Positions 23,529-35,639 of a DNA stretch of 64,000 nt are shown in pieces; within the stretch, counting starts at the first letter, position 1, and the number at the start of each line of letters is the position of its first letter. This DNA comes from Selaginella tamariscina (lineage: Eukaryota; Streptophyta; Lycopodiopsida; Selaginellales; Selaginellaceae): assembly GCA_003024785.1 (NCBI GenBank), contig PUQB01000452.1, forward strand, positions 1 through 64,000. Reading direction: 5' to 3'. Both the position numbers and the translations under genes were made by a program. The notes under the pieces were generated by a model. That model was not told the origin of the DNA, made no database searches, and saw nothing but the letters and a program-made list of their open reading frames with translations.

Positions 23529-25476
23529 TTGGTGGAGGTGAGGGGCATCTCTAATTGTCACTATGAAGCACTCAATTTGTGTCTTTTAGTGTAGATTTTC
23601 TTTATCTTTTTAGATCTAATTTTCCATTGTTTAAATCTGTTTTGTCTTGTAGATTTACACTCTTTTCTTTTCATCCATGACTGCACAACAAATGAATCTT
23701 TTGTCTGTGAAGTAGTTGCTAAATGCTATGTGGGTCCTAAATAATCACCAATTGATGGCAACATTCATAGCACATGGTGCTATTCATACTCCTGCAGCAA
23801 ATCCTCAAGTTCGACCGAATTTCTTCCATGGAAGTCATGTGAATGATGTGTACCCTACTATTTTCAAGGGATGGCATTGCAATGGTATAATGGTCTAAAC
23901 ACAACATCTTGTGGGGATTAGAGTGCTCTTCCATCAGTTAAGCATGCTAATGACTATGACGATGCTTTCCAACAGCATTGTATTTGTCAGGAGCGTCTAA
24001 ATTGGTGATGCAGTTTGGTGTTTGCTTTTGGAGCATTTTGTTTTGTGTAGAGCCTAACATGTCAGAGCGGATTAAGTTAAGCATGTTGTGGCTAGCACTT
24101 CGGCAAGACTTTGTGGGGTTTGTTCATGCATTGGCTCCAGTGACCATTGATGATGCTTTGCGGCTAGCACAATGATATGAGACTTCACCTTTCCCACTTG
24201 TAACTTTGCATGCTCTAGTTCCATTCATGTTGGGGATGGTCCTACTTCAATGGAGGTTTATGCTATTGTTGCCCATGTACCATGATAATGTTGGTGCTAT
24301 GGATGTGGACGTGAACATGCAGTTTGTTGTTGAGCATGTGATGAGGTTGGACACACATAAATGCACTGTCAATGTTTTTCTGATTGGCATTCTCCATTTC
24401 TGGGGTGGAGCCCTTGGGGTCAACAACATCCAGTTGGTGTCGCTACAGTGGAAGGTTTTGATGCGGCATATATTTTGGTAAACAAAGAATCGGATAAGTA
24501 GAGAAGGGTCTTCATGCGAATAAACTGGTGACCCCTCCATCTTTCTTTCAAAAGTATCATCAAAGGGTTCACTTGGCACCAATTCATTCTATCTTTATTT
24601 TTTAAGCTCAATTTGATAACATGACATGTTATATTTTCCCTTTTAGTGTTGATTGATATGGACTCAAGTTTGTCTTTTATTTCTTAGTTTATTACTACAT
24701 ATTGCCATCTTTATTTGCGTCATGTAGTAAAGCTAGTCTTCATTCTTTATAGCAACAAACATACTCATGCTTGTTCATAGATGAGACTAACATAGCCCTT
24801 CATGTGAACGGTCATGAGCTTGAGCTTCAATCTTTATGAGTGGTGCCAAGTCAAGTTTCTGACCTTATTCTTGTGAATTGGTTGACTTGCAATCATGCCA
24901 AGTGTGACTTTGGAAAGTTTCCCCTTATTTGATTCTCCCTCATTTTTCTTTCATTCCTTTTACTTTTATTCTACTTCGTCCAGTTTTTTTTATCTTTACT
25001 TTCTGCCATCTTTTCTTCATGTTTTTCCATTATCTCTGGGTTCCTCCTATGATTGTCATGATGCAACCGTTGATCAATTCAAAAGAAATATGCTAATCTC
25101 TTTTACTTTAACTTGTCATTTGGGGCAAGATTACAACATGTCACCTTATTCCAATTGGGAATGCTAAGTCAATCAAGGTACATGTTTGACATTAGTCATC
25201 AAAAGAACTCAAGATCTTATGGGCAAATTTTAAGGAAATGTTGAAAAAGGGCATTATTCAAAAGTCTCAAAGTCTTTGGGTGTGTGAACCTTATTTTATG
25301 ACGAAGTTAGATGGGAGCATTCAATTCTACATCAACTATCGCCTATTAAATAATGTGACTATTCTGGATGTTTACCCACTTCCTCATATAGCATATCTTT
25401 TGGATCAACTAGGGTGGAGCTGTTGATTCACCAAGTTAAATCTCGTCTCTAGATATTGGCAAGTTTCAATGGCTAA

Positions 25477-26989
25477 TGTCAGAGTTTTAACCCGAAAGGC
25501 TAACACGTGGTCGCCAAGTAGTCTTCCGTTGTTAATTCCCTGTGTGAGCAACGCTAAGTCTTCCAAAATGACCTCAAGAGTCTGACTCAGATGCCTAGTT
25601 AAATAGAAGACTTAGAGTCCTACCCTAAGTCCCCTAGAATGACCATCTCCTGAACCCTAGAGGATAACCCGAGTAGACTTTAGGATCCTAATAGACCTAA
25701 ATAGGCTCATGTCCTAACCTCATCAAGGAGATGTGCCTTACCCATGACAAATCCTAAACCACGACTAACCCTTGAGGGTTTGAGTGATCAAGTTATACCC
25801 TAGACCTAGGGCTAGTACTTAGTGAGGACATGAGTGTGCGCTATAGGTGGACACGAATATTCTATTAAGCAAACTCCCTAAGGCTAGGTTTGGATAACCT
25901 TAAGTACATAACTTTGCGAGTGTCTCATGATACAGCTTTTGCTAATGAGCTAAGATTGTTCAACCCTTAGATTTTAAAGAGAACATCCCCTAGCCATGTG
26001 TGCCAAAGCACACCTAGTTACGAGACCTAACCTCCTATGAGCAGATGCTTAAAGTTTAGCACCTTAGTGCGAGCACAAGCATGCATGTTTACTAGAGTTA
26101 GCCCAATGTCACATCCCCATGTGACATTGCCTTCCACGATGTGGGCTATCATGCCATAGCCCCTTAGATTCAAGAGTTGCACCAAGTGCCACAAATGTGG
26201 CTCCTAAATGCCAACTCTAGAACCCCTCAATGAACCCTCAAGAACCGGGTAATATAAACCTGTCAAACAAGATACCATGCCCATAGTTGAACAAGGACAC
26301 GGATGTGCCTTGCTCGGCCATGAGTGTTGCATTTAGCTTGATGTAAAGGAGGAGGCTGGAGAACCTTGCCTTTTGGAACGTGCATTCTGACAAGACCTTC
26401 TAGGCATTGATTTGCCAATGTTAAGGGTGAGCAACCCAAAGGTGAGATGTACCCTTGTCATCTGAAAGTTAGGGCGGCACTATATAGGGTTGTACTTTAA
26501 CAACACAAGCTAAAGCTTGCACCGGCAGAAGAGCAACGAACTCAGTTATGAACCCAGGAGCTCTCCTACATGTACTACTTAATATATGTGACAGAGCCCC
26601 CCCCCCCTCCCACATTTACATAAGTGGGCTAGCACGGAATCTCATTCCCAGAGAGAATATACTTGGTGAGTTAACTTAATGATCCATTAACCTTTAACCC
26701 TAACCTGTCAAACCTAGGGGTATTTCTAAACATATCCGACATGCAGAACTAACCATTAACCCAACCGGAACATAGAAAAGCAGGGTAAGAGTTTTCTAAA
26801 AGGTAAGTTCTAGCTTTGCGTAGAGTTTTCTGCAAATACCTAATGACACCCAGCTGAACCATCACCAAATACCCAAGTGCACTAAGCAAGCCTATTTCCT
26901 ACTACATCTAGAGCTTATCAACATAGTTCGGTAAGTAACAATACTCAATGTCCAAAGTAAAGGGTTGAATCATAGTAAAAACTATGACA
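25477..26989 (-). repeat. Solo-LTR-like insertion, family F copy 1 (1.5 kb)
   Basis: A non-coding 1,513-bp block with ends TGTCAGAGTTTTAACC and TAGTAAAAACTATGACA interrupts the reverse transcriptase region of the old Ty3 element. The target reads ATGGCTAA before and ACCAACATG after, consistent with a mutated 5-bp duplication (GCTAA/ACCAA). Related copies are at 56477-60553 and 57440-59164. The minus orientation is inferred from a purine tract bordering another copy at 60556-60570. It also contains a C-run (26598-26607). Confidence 0.75.
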
Positions 26990-27234
26990 ACCAACATGAA
27001 CATTCTCAATATTGCTTTTTAGACACCATTTGGCTTATATGAGTTCTTGATGATGCCTTTTGGTTTGAATAATGCTTTAATGACTTTCCAATATATAATG
27101 GACGATGATATGCCAAAGGTAATTGCTATTGACGATGTTTTGATCCACTCAAAGGGAATATGGGAGGAGCATGTTCGTGATATACATAAAGTTTTAGATT
27201 AATTACAGGAAGTTAGTTTGAAGTTAAAGCCTGC

Positions 27235-27390
27235 ATAAATCATGGTTTTTATTATTCATAAATAATAAACCTTAATTTTAATTATAAATTAATAATTTAT
27301 ATAATAATAAAAAATCATTATATAAATTAGTTTGAAATTTATTGATCTAAATCATCATGGTTTATTTAATGGTTTAAACAATGATTTAAG
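27235..27390. repeat. Possible AT-rich foldback (MITE-like) insertion
   Basis: Between RT-like blocks of the old Ty3 element is an AT-rich stretch with inverted ends TAAATCATGGTTT and AAACAATGATTTA. The similarity of the ends is imperfect and no target duplication is clear. Confidence 0.35.
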
Positions 27391-29387
27391 TCAAAATTAT
27401 TAATCCTTACCTAAAACAGTTTAAATGTGTGTTTGGATCTAAAGACACCACTTATTTTTTCTTGTGAAGGTTTATAAATCGATCCTAACGAATTTGTTGT
27501 AACTTTAAAGTTCCTTATGCTAAAGTGTATGAACGATGTGCAACACTTTCTTAGCAAGGTATAATATTTTGGTCATTTTGTTAATCATATTTCATATCGT
27601 ATTGCACCATTGTGAACGTTGTTAAAGTTGTCAAAATCATCTTTTGTCAGATCTAAGGATTGCGCACATGCATTTGGAAATCTTAAATATTATTAACGAC
27701 TTCCAATTTTGGCGTGCTTCTAACATTAGTCTTGGGGGTGTGTTAGTGCAAGAAAGTACAAGTGTGCCTAGTCAGCATCATCCCATTATGTACATGAGTC
27801 ATATATTGCAGCTAGCATAGGTGAACTACTCCACGATAAAGAAAGAATGCTTAGTAGCGGTTTGGGGTTTTAAGAAGTTCCAAACCTACTTACATGGTTC
27901 TTAAACGTTATTAGAAGGTAATCATACTACATTTATTTCATTGCTAGAGCAGAAGAACTTGGTTGGTTGTACTACTTAATGAGCCTTGAAATTTCAAATT
28001 TACAACTTTGAGATTGTTCATCACTCAAGAAGTTTCATAACTGATACTAACACTCTTTTTTGAGCTCATCTCTCTCTATTTTTGTTCCAATTATTTCAGC
28101 ATCAATATATTTTTTGGACAAAGATTCGATGTTATCAACAGTTAATGTACTTAATGTTCATGTCTACAAGGTGTAAAGTTAGATTTGCCTTCTTTGAAAA
28201 ACATTTAAAAGGTTGAGCCATGAATCCAAATGCTTCATGATGTGTTTAAGAATTTTGCATCTCTTGCTAATGATTTGTCATTCATGCACTTACATTCTTA
28301 ATACCGCCTTTAGGACAACCTTCTTTATATTAAAGGAACTATCATTTGCAGTTGGCAATCTTCATTCCACACTTCCTCCATGCTTACTATGACTGTTTTG
28401 TTCTCGACAGGCACATGGAACATTATTGTGTTATATATGGTGTCAAGCTTGTGATACTTCCCTTTATACTTTGGAAAAATAATTTGAGTCAATTGGAGTC
28501 AATTAAAGTTTAAGTTGGTGGCATTTAATTTAATGGGTCTTTTCCATAGTTAATTACTAGCAACACATACATTATTATCACTTCTGACTACTTGACTCAT
28601 TAGGTGAAAGTTGGTGCTTTTACTAATGAGACTGCTTATGCTATTAGCTACTTTCTCCTTAATTGAGTAATATTTTAACATTCTTGTTTGGAGCGGATTC
28701 TCTCGAATAATAATCCTGCATTTATGACTAATGCATTTTATGTATTAATGTCTTAATTAAGGATACACCACACTTTCACAAATCCTTATCATCCTCAAAT
28801 AAACATTTTAGTAAAATGGCTCGTTAAGACTTTCAAACGGATGATTGCAAAGTACATAAACTTTCAACATTCTGATTGGGATGATTATTTATCGTCTCTT
28901 TAATATGCTTATGTCACTAGAGTGTAGAATTCCATTGATACTTCATCATATAAGCTCTTATATGGTCACGACTCGATGTTATCGATGAAGTTGAGAGCAT
29001 TCTTCCATTGGTCCGAATAAAGTTTACTGAACACTTAGGCCACATACAAGTGGGACAATAGTGATGCTCAACTCTTATCATTATCCACCTATAGAATACA
29101 AAGTGGATGAGTTAGTGTTGATTCATTTTTTAAAGTTTATGATACATGGTTTGACCAAAAGTCTCCTTGCTTAGTGGAAATGACCATATAACAAGTAATA
29201 TCATAAGTTTATGAGATTTGACATGAAATTCAACCTAATTCTCCAAAGATTATACATATGTAACATTTGAAGTATTTAGTGTAACAAGGTCAAAAATAAG
29301 TTGTGTCACATACAAATCCGCCAGTGCCTCCTGATGTTCTCATTTACTAAAGAACCTTATATTTCATTCTTTTAAGATGAGGAATGA

Positions 29388-29526
29388 TGTAAAGTTCAGA
29401 TGTATTACTACAATGCTATATATTATTACTACGATAACGAGATTTTAGTAATAGGTGGACTAGTTTCGCCCTAGCTCTTATATAAAAACTAGGATTTTGG
29501 GCTAAGAGAATATACACGCTCTTACA
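29388..29526 (+). repeat. 3' LTR of the old Ty3/gypsy element
   Basis: 139 bp from TGTAAAGTTC to CTCTTACA directly after a purine-rich tract. It is the partner of 23366-23528. Confidence 0.75.
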
Positions 29527-29890
29527 TTACAATATTAAATTAAAATGGAAGCATTTTTCTTTTTTTAAAGTTTTATATTACATGGTTTTAATTTTATATT
29601 TGAAATACATTCTCACATTATAATATATATACGTTTGTGTATATACTACACACCAGTATACTAAGAGTGACTTTCTTTCTTTTTTACTGGAACATTAGAA
29701 TTTTATGCAATAGTGTAATAAGTAAGTACAATCTACATTGTCTTCAGGATTTTTCTATACATCGACCTTATTTTCCATCCCACTAAGAAACCCAAATCAC
29801 CGAGTGTCTGAAGTAAGAAATAACCGATTCAGACCTTTACGGATCTAGTCTCTCAAACTCTAAACCCTGGTCCAAACAAATAGAGAAATA
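29527..29890. other. AT-rich intergenic DNA
   Basis: Nothing recognised between the old LTR and the tandem repeat. Confidence 0.6.
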
Positions 29891-29896
29891 GTAAAA

Positions 29897-30300
29897 CCAT
29901 GGAAGATCAACACTCTACAGCAGATGCCCAAGGAAGCCCATCACAAATGCCCCAGGACCATGCAAGGGATGCCTAGAAGGCACAAGTAGCGTCCACCTAG
30001 AGCAACCACACACGTCTAAAAGCTTAGCAACCCAAGCACAACGGACGACCAAGAATTCTACAGCAGATACCTCCAAACAAACAAAGCTACATAAAAGAAA
30101 CCATGGAAGATCAAACACTCTACAGCAGATGCCCAAGGAAGGCCATCACAGATGCCCCAAGACCATGCGAGAGATGAATCCACCTAAAGCAACCACATGT
30201 CCCAAAGCTAAACGACCCAAGCACAAAGGACAACCAAGACTTCCACGGTAGGTGCCTCCGCTTGTTACAAATGCAAACTAGCATCCCAAGGGCTTTCAAG
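29897..30300. repeat. Two tandem copies of a ~204-bp unit
   Basis: The unit beginning AAACCATGGAAGATCAA occurs at about 29897 and again at about 30101, with shared blocks CTCTACAGCAGATGCCCAAG, GCCCCAGGACCATGC and ACCCAAGCACAA in the same order. Related words (GCAGATGCC, CACATGTAGCAG) recur weakly up to 30560. It is non-coding as far as can be seen. Confidence 0.8.
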
Positions 30301-30599
30301 TCATCTATCCAAGAGCATTCTACAATGTGTCCTGAAGACCACACGTGCAACTACAAGTGTCCATCAACTAGACCACAGATACATAATGTATCATATCTTC
30401 CAAAGCCCATCATTACCTTAGCACATCCTAAAGCCTCATATCATAAGCCTTGGATGCTCAGCAACTTCTCACAGTAGATGCCCACAAGAATGAGACCATG
30501 CTTGCCATACTCGTAGCAGATGCCACCTCATACAGAACCATGTCTTCTGACACATGTAGCAGTAATCACACCTCTCTCTCTCGCTTAGAATCAAGCATG

Positions 30600-31050
30600 G
30601 CAGCCTGAGCTTGGCTGTGTGCTAGGCTCAACACACGCCCCGGAAGCACATATGGACCAACCAAAGTCCACTAGTAGCATAAGTCCCGGGAAGCCAACCA
30701 ACACAAACAAATCTCCTCTTGCCCACACTCGACGAGCATATTCGCACTTAGGGTCTTCGATCAACCAACACCAAGTGCCTAACCCAAGCCACGAACCCAT
30801 CAAGCATATACGAGGTCCTAAACCAATCCCATGCAGGGCATTTGCAAATGAACACATGTCCAATGGACCCAAGATGTATCATCAACAACAAATGCATGCC
30901 AGCATCACCGCCAACATGCCCAGTGAACCAACAGCTGCCGTCGGGTCTCCATGCCACGAGCTACTCTTTGTTGAGTTGTTCTAACCTTTGTTGGGTGACT
31001 GCCGATTCTACCTTGATTTTGTTCATCAAGCTCATTCACAAGCTGGGGAT
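30600..31050 (+). other. Unrecognised frame, probably transposon-derived
   Basis: An open stretch of about 120 codons (30619-30984) rich in Pro, His, Asn and Ser with no known motif. It lies between a tandem repeat and retroelement scraps, so a host gene is unlikely. Confidence 0.3.
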
Positions 31051-31113
31051 AACAAATTCCTATGGTAGGATGGCCTCTAAGCTGTACGTTAAATGGAAGG
31101 GCATAGCTCTATC
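31051..31113 (+). mobile_element. Chromodomain-like scrap of a Ty3 chromovirus
   Basis: A short frame reads SKLYVKWKGIALS. The V-K-W-K-G core is typical of the chromodomain at the end of chromovirus integrases, just before the 3' LTR. An LTR-like repeat does follow. Confidence 0.5.
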
Positions 31114-31535
31114 AAGTCACAATCCAAGAGCAAGGAGGCTTGACTCAGGAGCAAGACAAGGATTAGGAACAAGACAAGAGCATGATAGGAACTAGGAACA
31201 AGACATGAGCAAGACAGGAATTATCAAGACAAGAGCAAGACATGAACTAAGAACCAAACAAAAAGAGAACAGAAAGCAAAGAGCAAGACAGGAACAAGAC
31301 AAGATTGATCATAGAAAGATTGGTGTTGATAGTAACTGGTTGTACAACAATTAGGTCAGAGCTTTTATGCTCACAACTCCAAAAGTTAATCTGGTCATGA
31401 GCCTAATCTAGTCATGAGCTAAAAATGGTGACCCTTATCCTGTAGGTATATCCTGTAGCATATCCTATAGGCATATCCTGTGGGTATATCCTGTATCTTG
31501 TATCCGGTATCCTACATCCTGTATTGGGTCGTGAC
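31111..31535 (+). repeat. LTR-like repeat, family H copy 1
   Basis: It runs from about CAAGTCACAATCCAAGAGC to GGGTCGTGACA and repeats at 31921-32396 in the same orientation. Both copies carry a string of GCATATCCTGTA-type short repeats near the 3' end and a Gln/Lys-rich-looking AAGACAAGAGCA tract. Confidence 0.75.
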
Positions 31536-31539
31536 AAGC

Positions 31540-31915
31540 TCTAGTTTTCAATTTGGAGGTTGTCAGATATGCCCACAATGAATGGTAGCATTTTCTCCCA
31601 CTGCCAAGGTTCATTATGGCATAGTTTCTTAAGGATAGTCACTAGTGTCTTATTGGTGGATTTGCCAATCTATTTCCTTGTGGGAAGTAAGATTTTGACA
31701 TGCGGTGTTTGATGATGAACGGTTGACCAACTCACAGATCATTTCGTTAATGAAGTGACTCCCTTAGTCTAACACTAGTTCCAGCAGACAGCTGAATCTC
31801 GTCAAGATGTTTCTATAGATTAACTTGGATGTCTAGTGTCTATGAGCCAAAAAAATAATTGGATATTCATTTTGGAAGTTTAAATACATATACCTTTTTA
31901 GAGAGTTGATATCCA
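31540..31915 (-). mobile_element. Ty3/gypsy integrase fragment
   Basis: The minus strand shows an integrase core: a GSHF-like region with FINEMICELV wording and, further on, STNKTLVTILKKLCHNEPWQ. It is broken and lies between two LTR-like repeats in an orientation that does not match the chromodomain scrap, so the locus is rearranged. Confidence 0.65.
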
Positions 31916-31920
31916 ATGGG

Positions 31921-32396
31921 TGTCAAGCCACGATCCAAGAATAAGGAAGCTTGACTTAGGAGCAAAACAAGAATTAGAAGCAGGACATGAATTAGGAACC
32001 AAGCCACGATTCAAGAGCAAGGAGGCTTGACTCAGGAGTAGGACAAGGACTAGGAAAAGACAAGAGCAGGATAGGAACTAGGACAAGACAAGGAGAGAAC
32101 AAGAAACAAGGAGCAAGAAAAAAACAACAAGACAAGATTGATCGTAGAAAGACTGGTGTTGATAATAACTGATTGTTCAACAATTAAGTCGGAGCTTTTA
32201 TGCTCACAACTTCAAGAGCTAATATGGTCATGAGCCTAATCTAGTCATGAACTAAAAATGGTGACCTTATCCTCTAGGCATATCCTGTAGCACATCCTGT
32301 AAGTATATCCTATAGGAATATCCTATAGGCATATCCTGTATCCCATATTATGTATCCTGTATCCGAAATCCTGCATCCAATATCGAGTCGTGACAA
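31921..32396 (+). repeat. LTR-like repeat, family H copy 2
   Basis: It starts TGTCAAGCCACGATCC and ends GAGTCGTGACA (TG...CA), about 476 bp, matching 31111-31535. It contains a small internal duplication of its first ~70 bp (AAGCCACGAT near 31926 and 32003). Confidence 0.75.
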
Positions 32397-33720
32397 TGAG
32401 ATTTAAAAATTGATGTCAATTTTTAGTATCGACTTCATTTTAAAGTCAAATATAGTTATTGAAGAAGTTGATTTTTTATACTCTACATCATGGTTGCAAA
32501 TGTGAGCACTTAAAAAACATACAAAAGTATGACTTTACTTGAGTCAAGGTTTGATGGTGTTTCTTTGTCTGCTGTCGATTTTATCTTAAGGATTGATGAT
32601 GTTCCTTGAGTTTGGTTTTGTATTTATGAAAGTATGATGTTGAGTTGTTAAGATAACTTAAGAAGATAAACTCCCTTCTTGATAATCATGATTCAAGGTT
32701 CATGGCTTATGGTCCGATATCTTGTTCAAAAATATAAGGTTTTCTATCACCTATCTCTTCTTAATATTTATATTTAGATTTTAAAAGTATTTATGACAGT
32801 CTTTATAGGATTGATTATAAACAACTTAGCAAAGTATGGTATAGTATCTATTAAATATTGAAATTGTAGCACTCAATATTGAGACTTGATTAAGATTATA
32901 TGGGTGGCCATAATCATGAAATAAAAAAACTCAAAAGGGGAAATTTGAGTTTAACACTTCAGTAATGTTACTTTATTGTTGTAGCTTGAAACACAATTTT
33001 CAAGTTAGCTGAGAATTTAGAAAGAGTTTTTCAATGCATTGCTTAGGGAACAATATAGTACTTTGTGAAATTGCTATTTATCCAGATTGAGTAGTATATC
33101 TTAGTCTGATGTATTAAACTAGATATTTATTTATGTTTGGGGAGTTTAACTGAATTATGAAATATAATTGAAATATGAAATTAATATGACACTTCAGTGT
33201 CATGATAACATAAATGTAGAGGTTGATATTTTTCAAATTAGTTACATTATTTAAATTTAAACTGAAGTTTGGTTCATATCAACTAAGTTCATATCCATAT
33301 TATAATTCTTGCATTTTAATAAACTAATATAATTGTAGAGTCATTTTTGCTAATGTAACAACTAGTCAATAAACTTGAGATTTGAGCATTAAGTGATTAT
33401 TATCAATTTAAAAGTATTAATATCAAAATTGTAATTGTTTATGAAATAAGGATTAATTTAAAAAGTGCTTGTTAAAACACTAATTGCTTGAATTATTATA
33501 CTTTGATATAACTTTGAGGGAAATATTTACATCGTAAAAACTAAAATTTTAAAATTCGGTATTTAAACTTAGTGAGATAAAGAATTAGGAATTATTAAAT
33601 GAACTTAGTTGTTGTGCTCTTTGGGGAATAAGTATAATAAAAATGAGTTAGTTAAGACATATGATATATAAAGATCATTAGTTGAGGCATTATTTATAAG
33701 TTAAGTTTCCTAGTTTTCAC
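32397..33720. other. AT-rich DNA without recognised features
   Basis: No exon or element recognised. It may hold the left end of the Harbinger transposon that follows. Confidence 0.5.
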
Positions 33721-33829
33721 ATCAATTTGTTCAAAAGGTATGTTAGCTTATAGTTGCAAAAGGCAAATGGTTGTGTTATGACACTTGGTTGCAAATTTAA
33801 CCTGAATTTGATTTTCATTAGGAATGAAT

Positions 33830-34745
33830 TTATGTTAATGACACACCAAGCGGATGAGCTAATTTCATGTTGGCATGACTTATTAGAAGGCTATTATTTC
33901 TTTTTGTATTGCTCTTGACAAAAACTACATACTATGCTAATTCAATGGCCTTCAATGTACTTGCTTAAGAATTTGAAGAGTTGAGAGGCATCCCTTTTGT
34001 AATTGGTGTTATAAATCCAGCTACTCAATTTTGCTCTAGCTCATTCTCTCTGCCAATTTTTAATTTGGGATTATGATATAAGATGGCTAGGTTGCATCCA
34101 TGACCTGTCTCTTTTTTAAAGGATAGATGCAAGATAAAGAATCATGAGTGGGTATCTTGGGGAATTTTGTTTGGTGGAAGATGTTTCCTATCCACGTTCT
34201 TACATGTTAAGCCTTTTCAAAGATTCAAAGAATGAATTGAAAAGGTATTAGTAGCATTGGAACTTTATACAATCTAGCACAAAAATGGTTGTAGAAAATA
34301 CATTTGAGATGTTAAAGCTAGATGGCAAATTCTTTTAAAGAGGAATGACACCATATTGAAGAATCTTCCCTGTCATCTCAAAAGCTAGATGGCAAATTAT
34401 TTTAAAGAGGAATGACACCATATTGAAGAATCTTCCCTGTGTGGTTGGTGCTTGTCTACTACTTCATAATCTTTGCATCATTCACAAAGATGACTTTGAT
34501 GAAGGCTTGTGCTTGTCTACTACTTCATAATCTTTGCATCATTCACAAAATGGCTTTGATGAAGGCTTGTGCTTGTCTACTACTTCATAATCTTTGCATC
34601 ATTCACAAAGATGGCTTTGATGAAGGCTAAATTGATGAAGCTCAAAAGGAATTAGAGGCTGCTCAAGCTTATGAGATAGAAACAACATCCACAATTCAGT
34701 GAAAGAAGCATTCAGGGTTGTTGTTTATGGATTACATAGAATTCA
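33830..34745 (+). mobile_element. PIF/Harbinger transposase fossil
   Basis: Translated pieces match the DDE_Tnp_4 nuclease of PIF/Harbinger transposons: GIPFVIGVI-like wording near 33990-34020, VENTFEMLKARWQIL (about 34287-34335), then ACLLLHNLCIIHKDGFDEG followed by EAQKELEAAQAYE. Many stops and frame changes show it is dead. Two local duplications lie inside: a ~74-bp segment repeated twice (34316-34438) and a ~62-bp segment repeated three times (34446-34628). Confidence 0.8.
34446..34628 (+). repeat. Triplicated ~62-bp segment in the Harbinger transposase
   Basis: GCTTGTCTACTACTTCATAA...GATGAAGGCTT occurs three times head to tail with nearly no change. It produces a 63-codon frame that looks like a repeat protein but is only the transposase motif CLLLHNLCIIHK repeated. 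Confidence 0.9.
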
Positions 34746-35149
34746 TGTTAATTTGCCTATAGTGGTTGACCAAGTTGGATGGTTTTGATTAAAGAAATGA
34801 AGATGAAATTACAAAGGCAAATGCAAGTAAAAGAAATACCCTAGCTAAAACTTTATTTCAAACTTTAACAGGAGAGCTAATACATTAAGAGTTTGGTGAA
34901 CCAGAATCTAATGAACTAGAATTTGATGAAGAGATGTACACAAATTAGATAATAAAGTATAAAAAATATGTTTTGAATCTTTTCCATAATTAATAAAGAG
35001 TTCTTTCATCTTTGATTTTGTGGTATTCATAGCCTCTTGATAAGGATTATTGTTTTATATTACCTTTGCCTTTTGATTTTTTCACAATATTTTTTTGGTC
35101 TTTATGTTCTTGGTTAGCTTTTTTCTTTTCTTGGTCCTCATGAAGGTTG

Positions 35150-35630
35150 ATCTCCTCATCTATGTCAATTACAGTCTTGATAGATCTCCATGACAAGCTT
35201 TTGTGACATTTGGTTTGTGAGATAAGTACTCTACATATACTTGTTTATAGAATTTGCACTTCTTTAATTTGAAATAAAGGAATTTAAGATCAAACACAGA
35301 ATAAACAAAAGAATACACACATATACCTGTTATTTCTAGAAATTCGATTATGCACCACATCTGCCTAGTAATCTTTCTAGATTGCTTGCCATTTCTTCCT
35401 ACAAGCCATTGAGTCTTTGTCAAAATCATGACAAACATAGACAAGCTTGATTAGAACTTTGGTCCAAAAATCCACCCCTTACTTAGGAGTCTTCTTGAAA
35501 TCATCCTTCATGAATGCCCTAATATCTATCAATTAAATGCACTAGTTATATGTCCACCTTTGGTACTTCTTGTCTTTAGTACTTACATCCTTCTCTATCT
35601 TTGTCTTCTTTGCTAAAGCTTTCTTACCTC
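35150..35630 (-). mobile_element. Myb/SANT-like second ORF of the Harbinger element (fossil)
   Basis: Minus-strand pieces read GVDFWTKVLIKLVYVCHDF, DKDSMACRKKWQAI and ADVVHNRISRNN. This is the W...C..KW pattern of the Myb-like protein that PIF/Harbinger elements encode beside the transposase, usually in divergent or convergent orientation. Stops are present. Its place 0.4 kb from the transposase fossil supports one shared element. Confidence 0.6.
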
Positions 35631-35639
35631 TAATAGCTT

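Larger units (their letters stand above)
23366..29526 (+). mobile_element. Old Ty3/gypsy element related to the 4.8 kb one
   Basis: Two diverged LTRs (23366-23528 and 29388-29526) enclose decayed gag, reverse transcriptase, RNase H and integrase sequence in plus orientation. The primer-binding start TTGGTGGAG and a gag segment (NPQVRPNFFHG) match the whole element at 4928-9718 (NPRVRPEFFKG), so this is an older relative. A polypurine tract (AAGATGAGGAATGA) precedes the 3' LTR. TTAC flanks both ends and may be a short target duplication. The copy is heavily broken and is split by a 1.5 kb insertion within the RT region. Confidence 0.85.

Noticed and set aside
34439-34630. A small repeat protein with three CACLLLHNLCIIHK units
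   Set aside because: It is only a triplicated segment of a dead Harbinger transposase.
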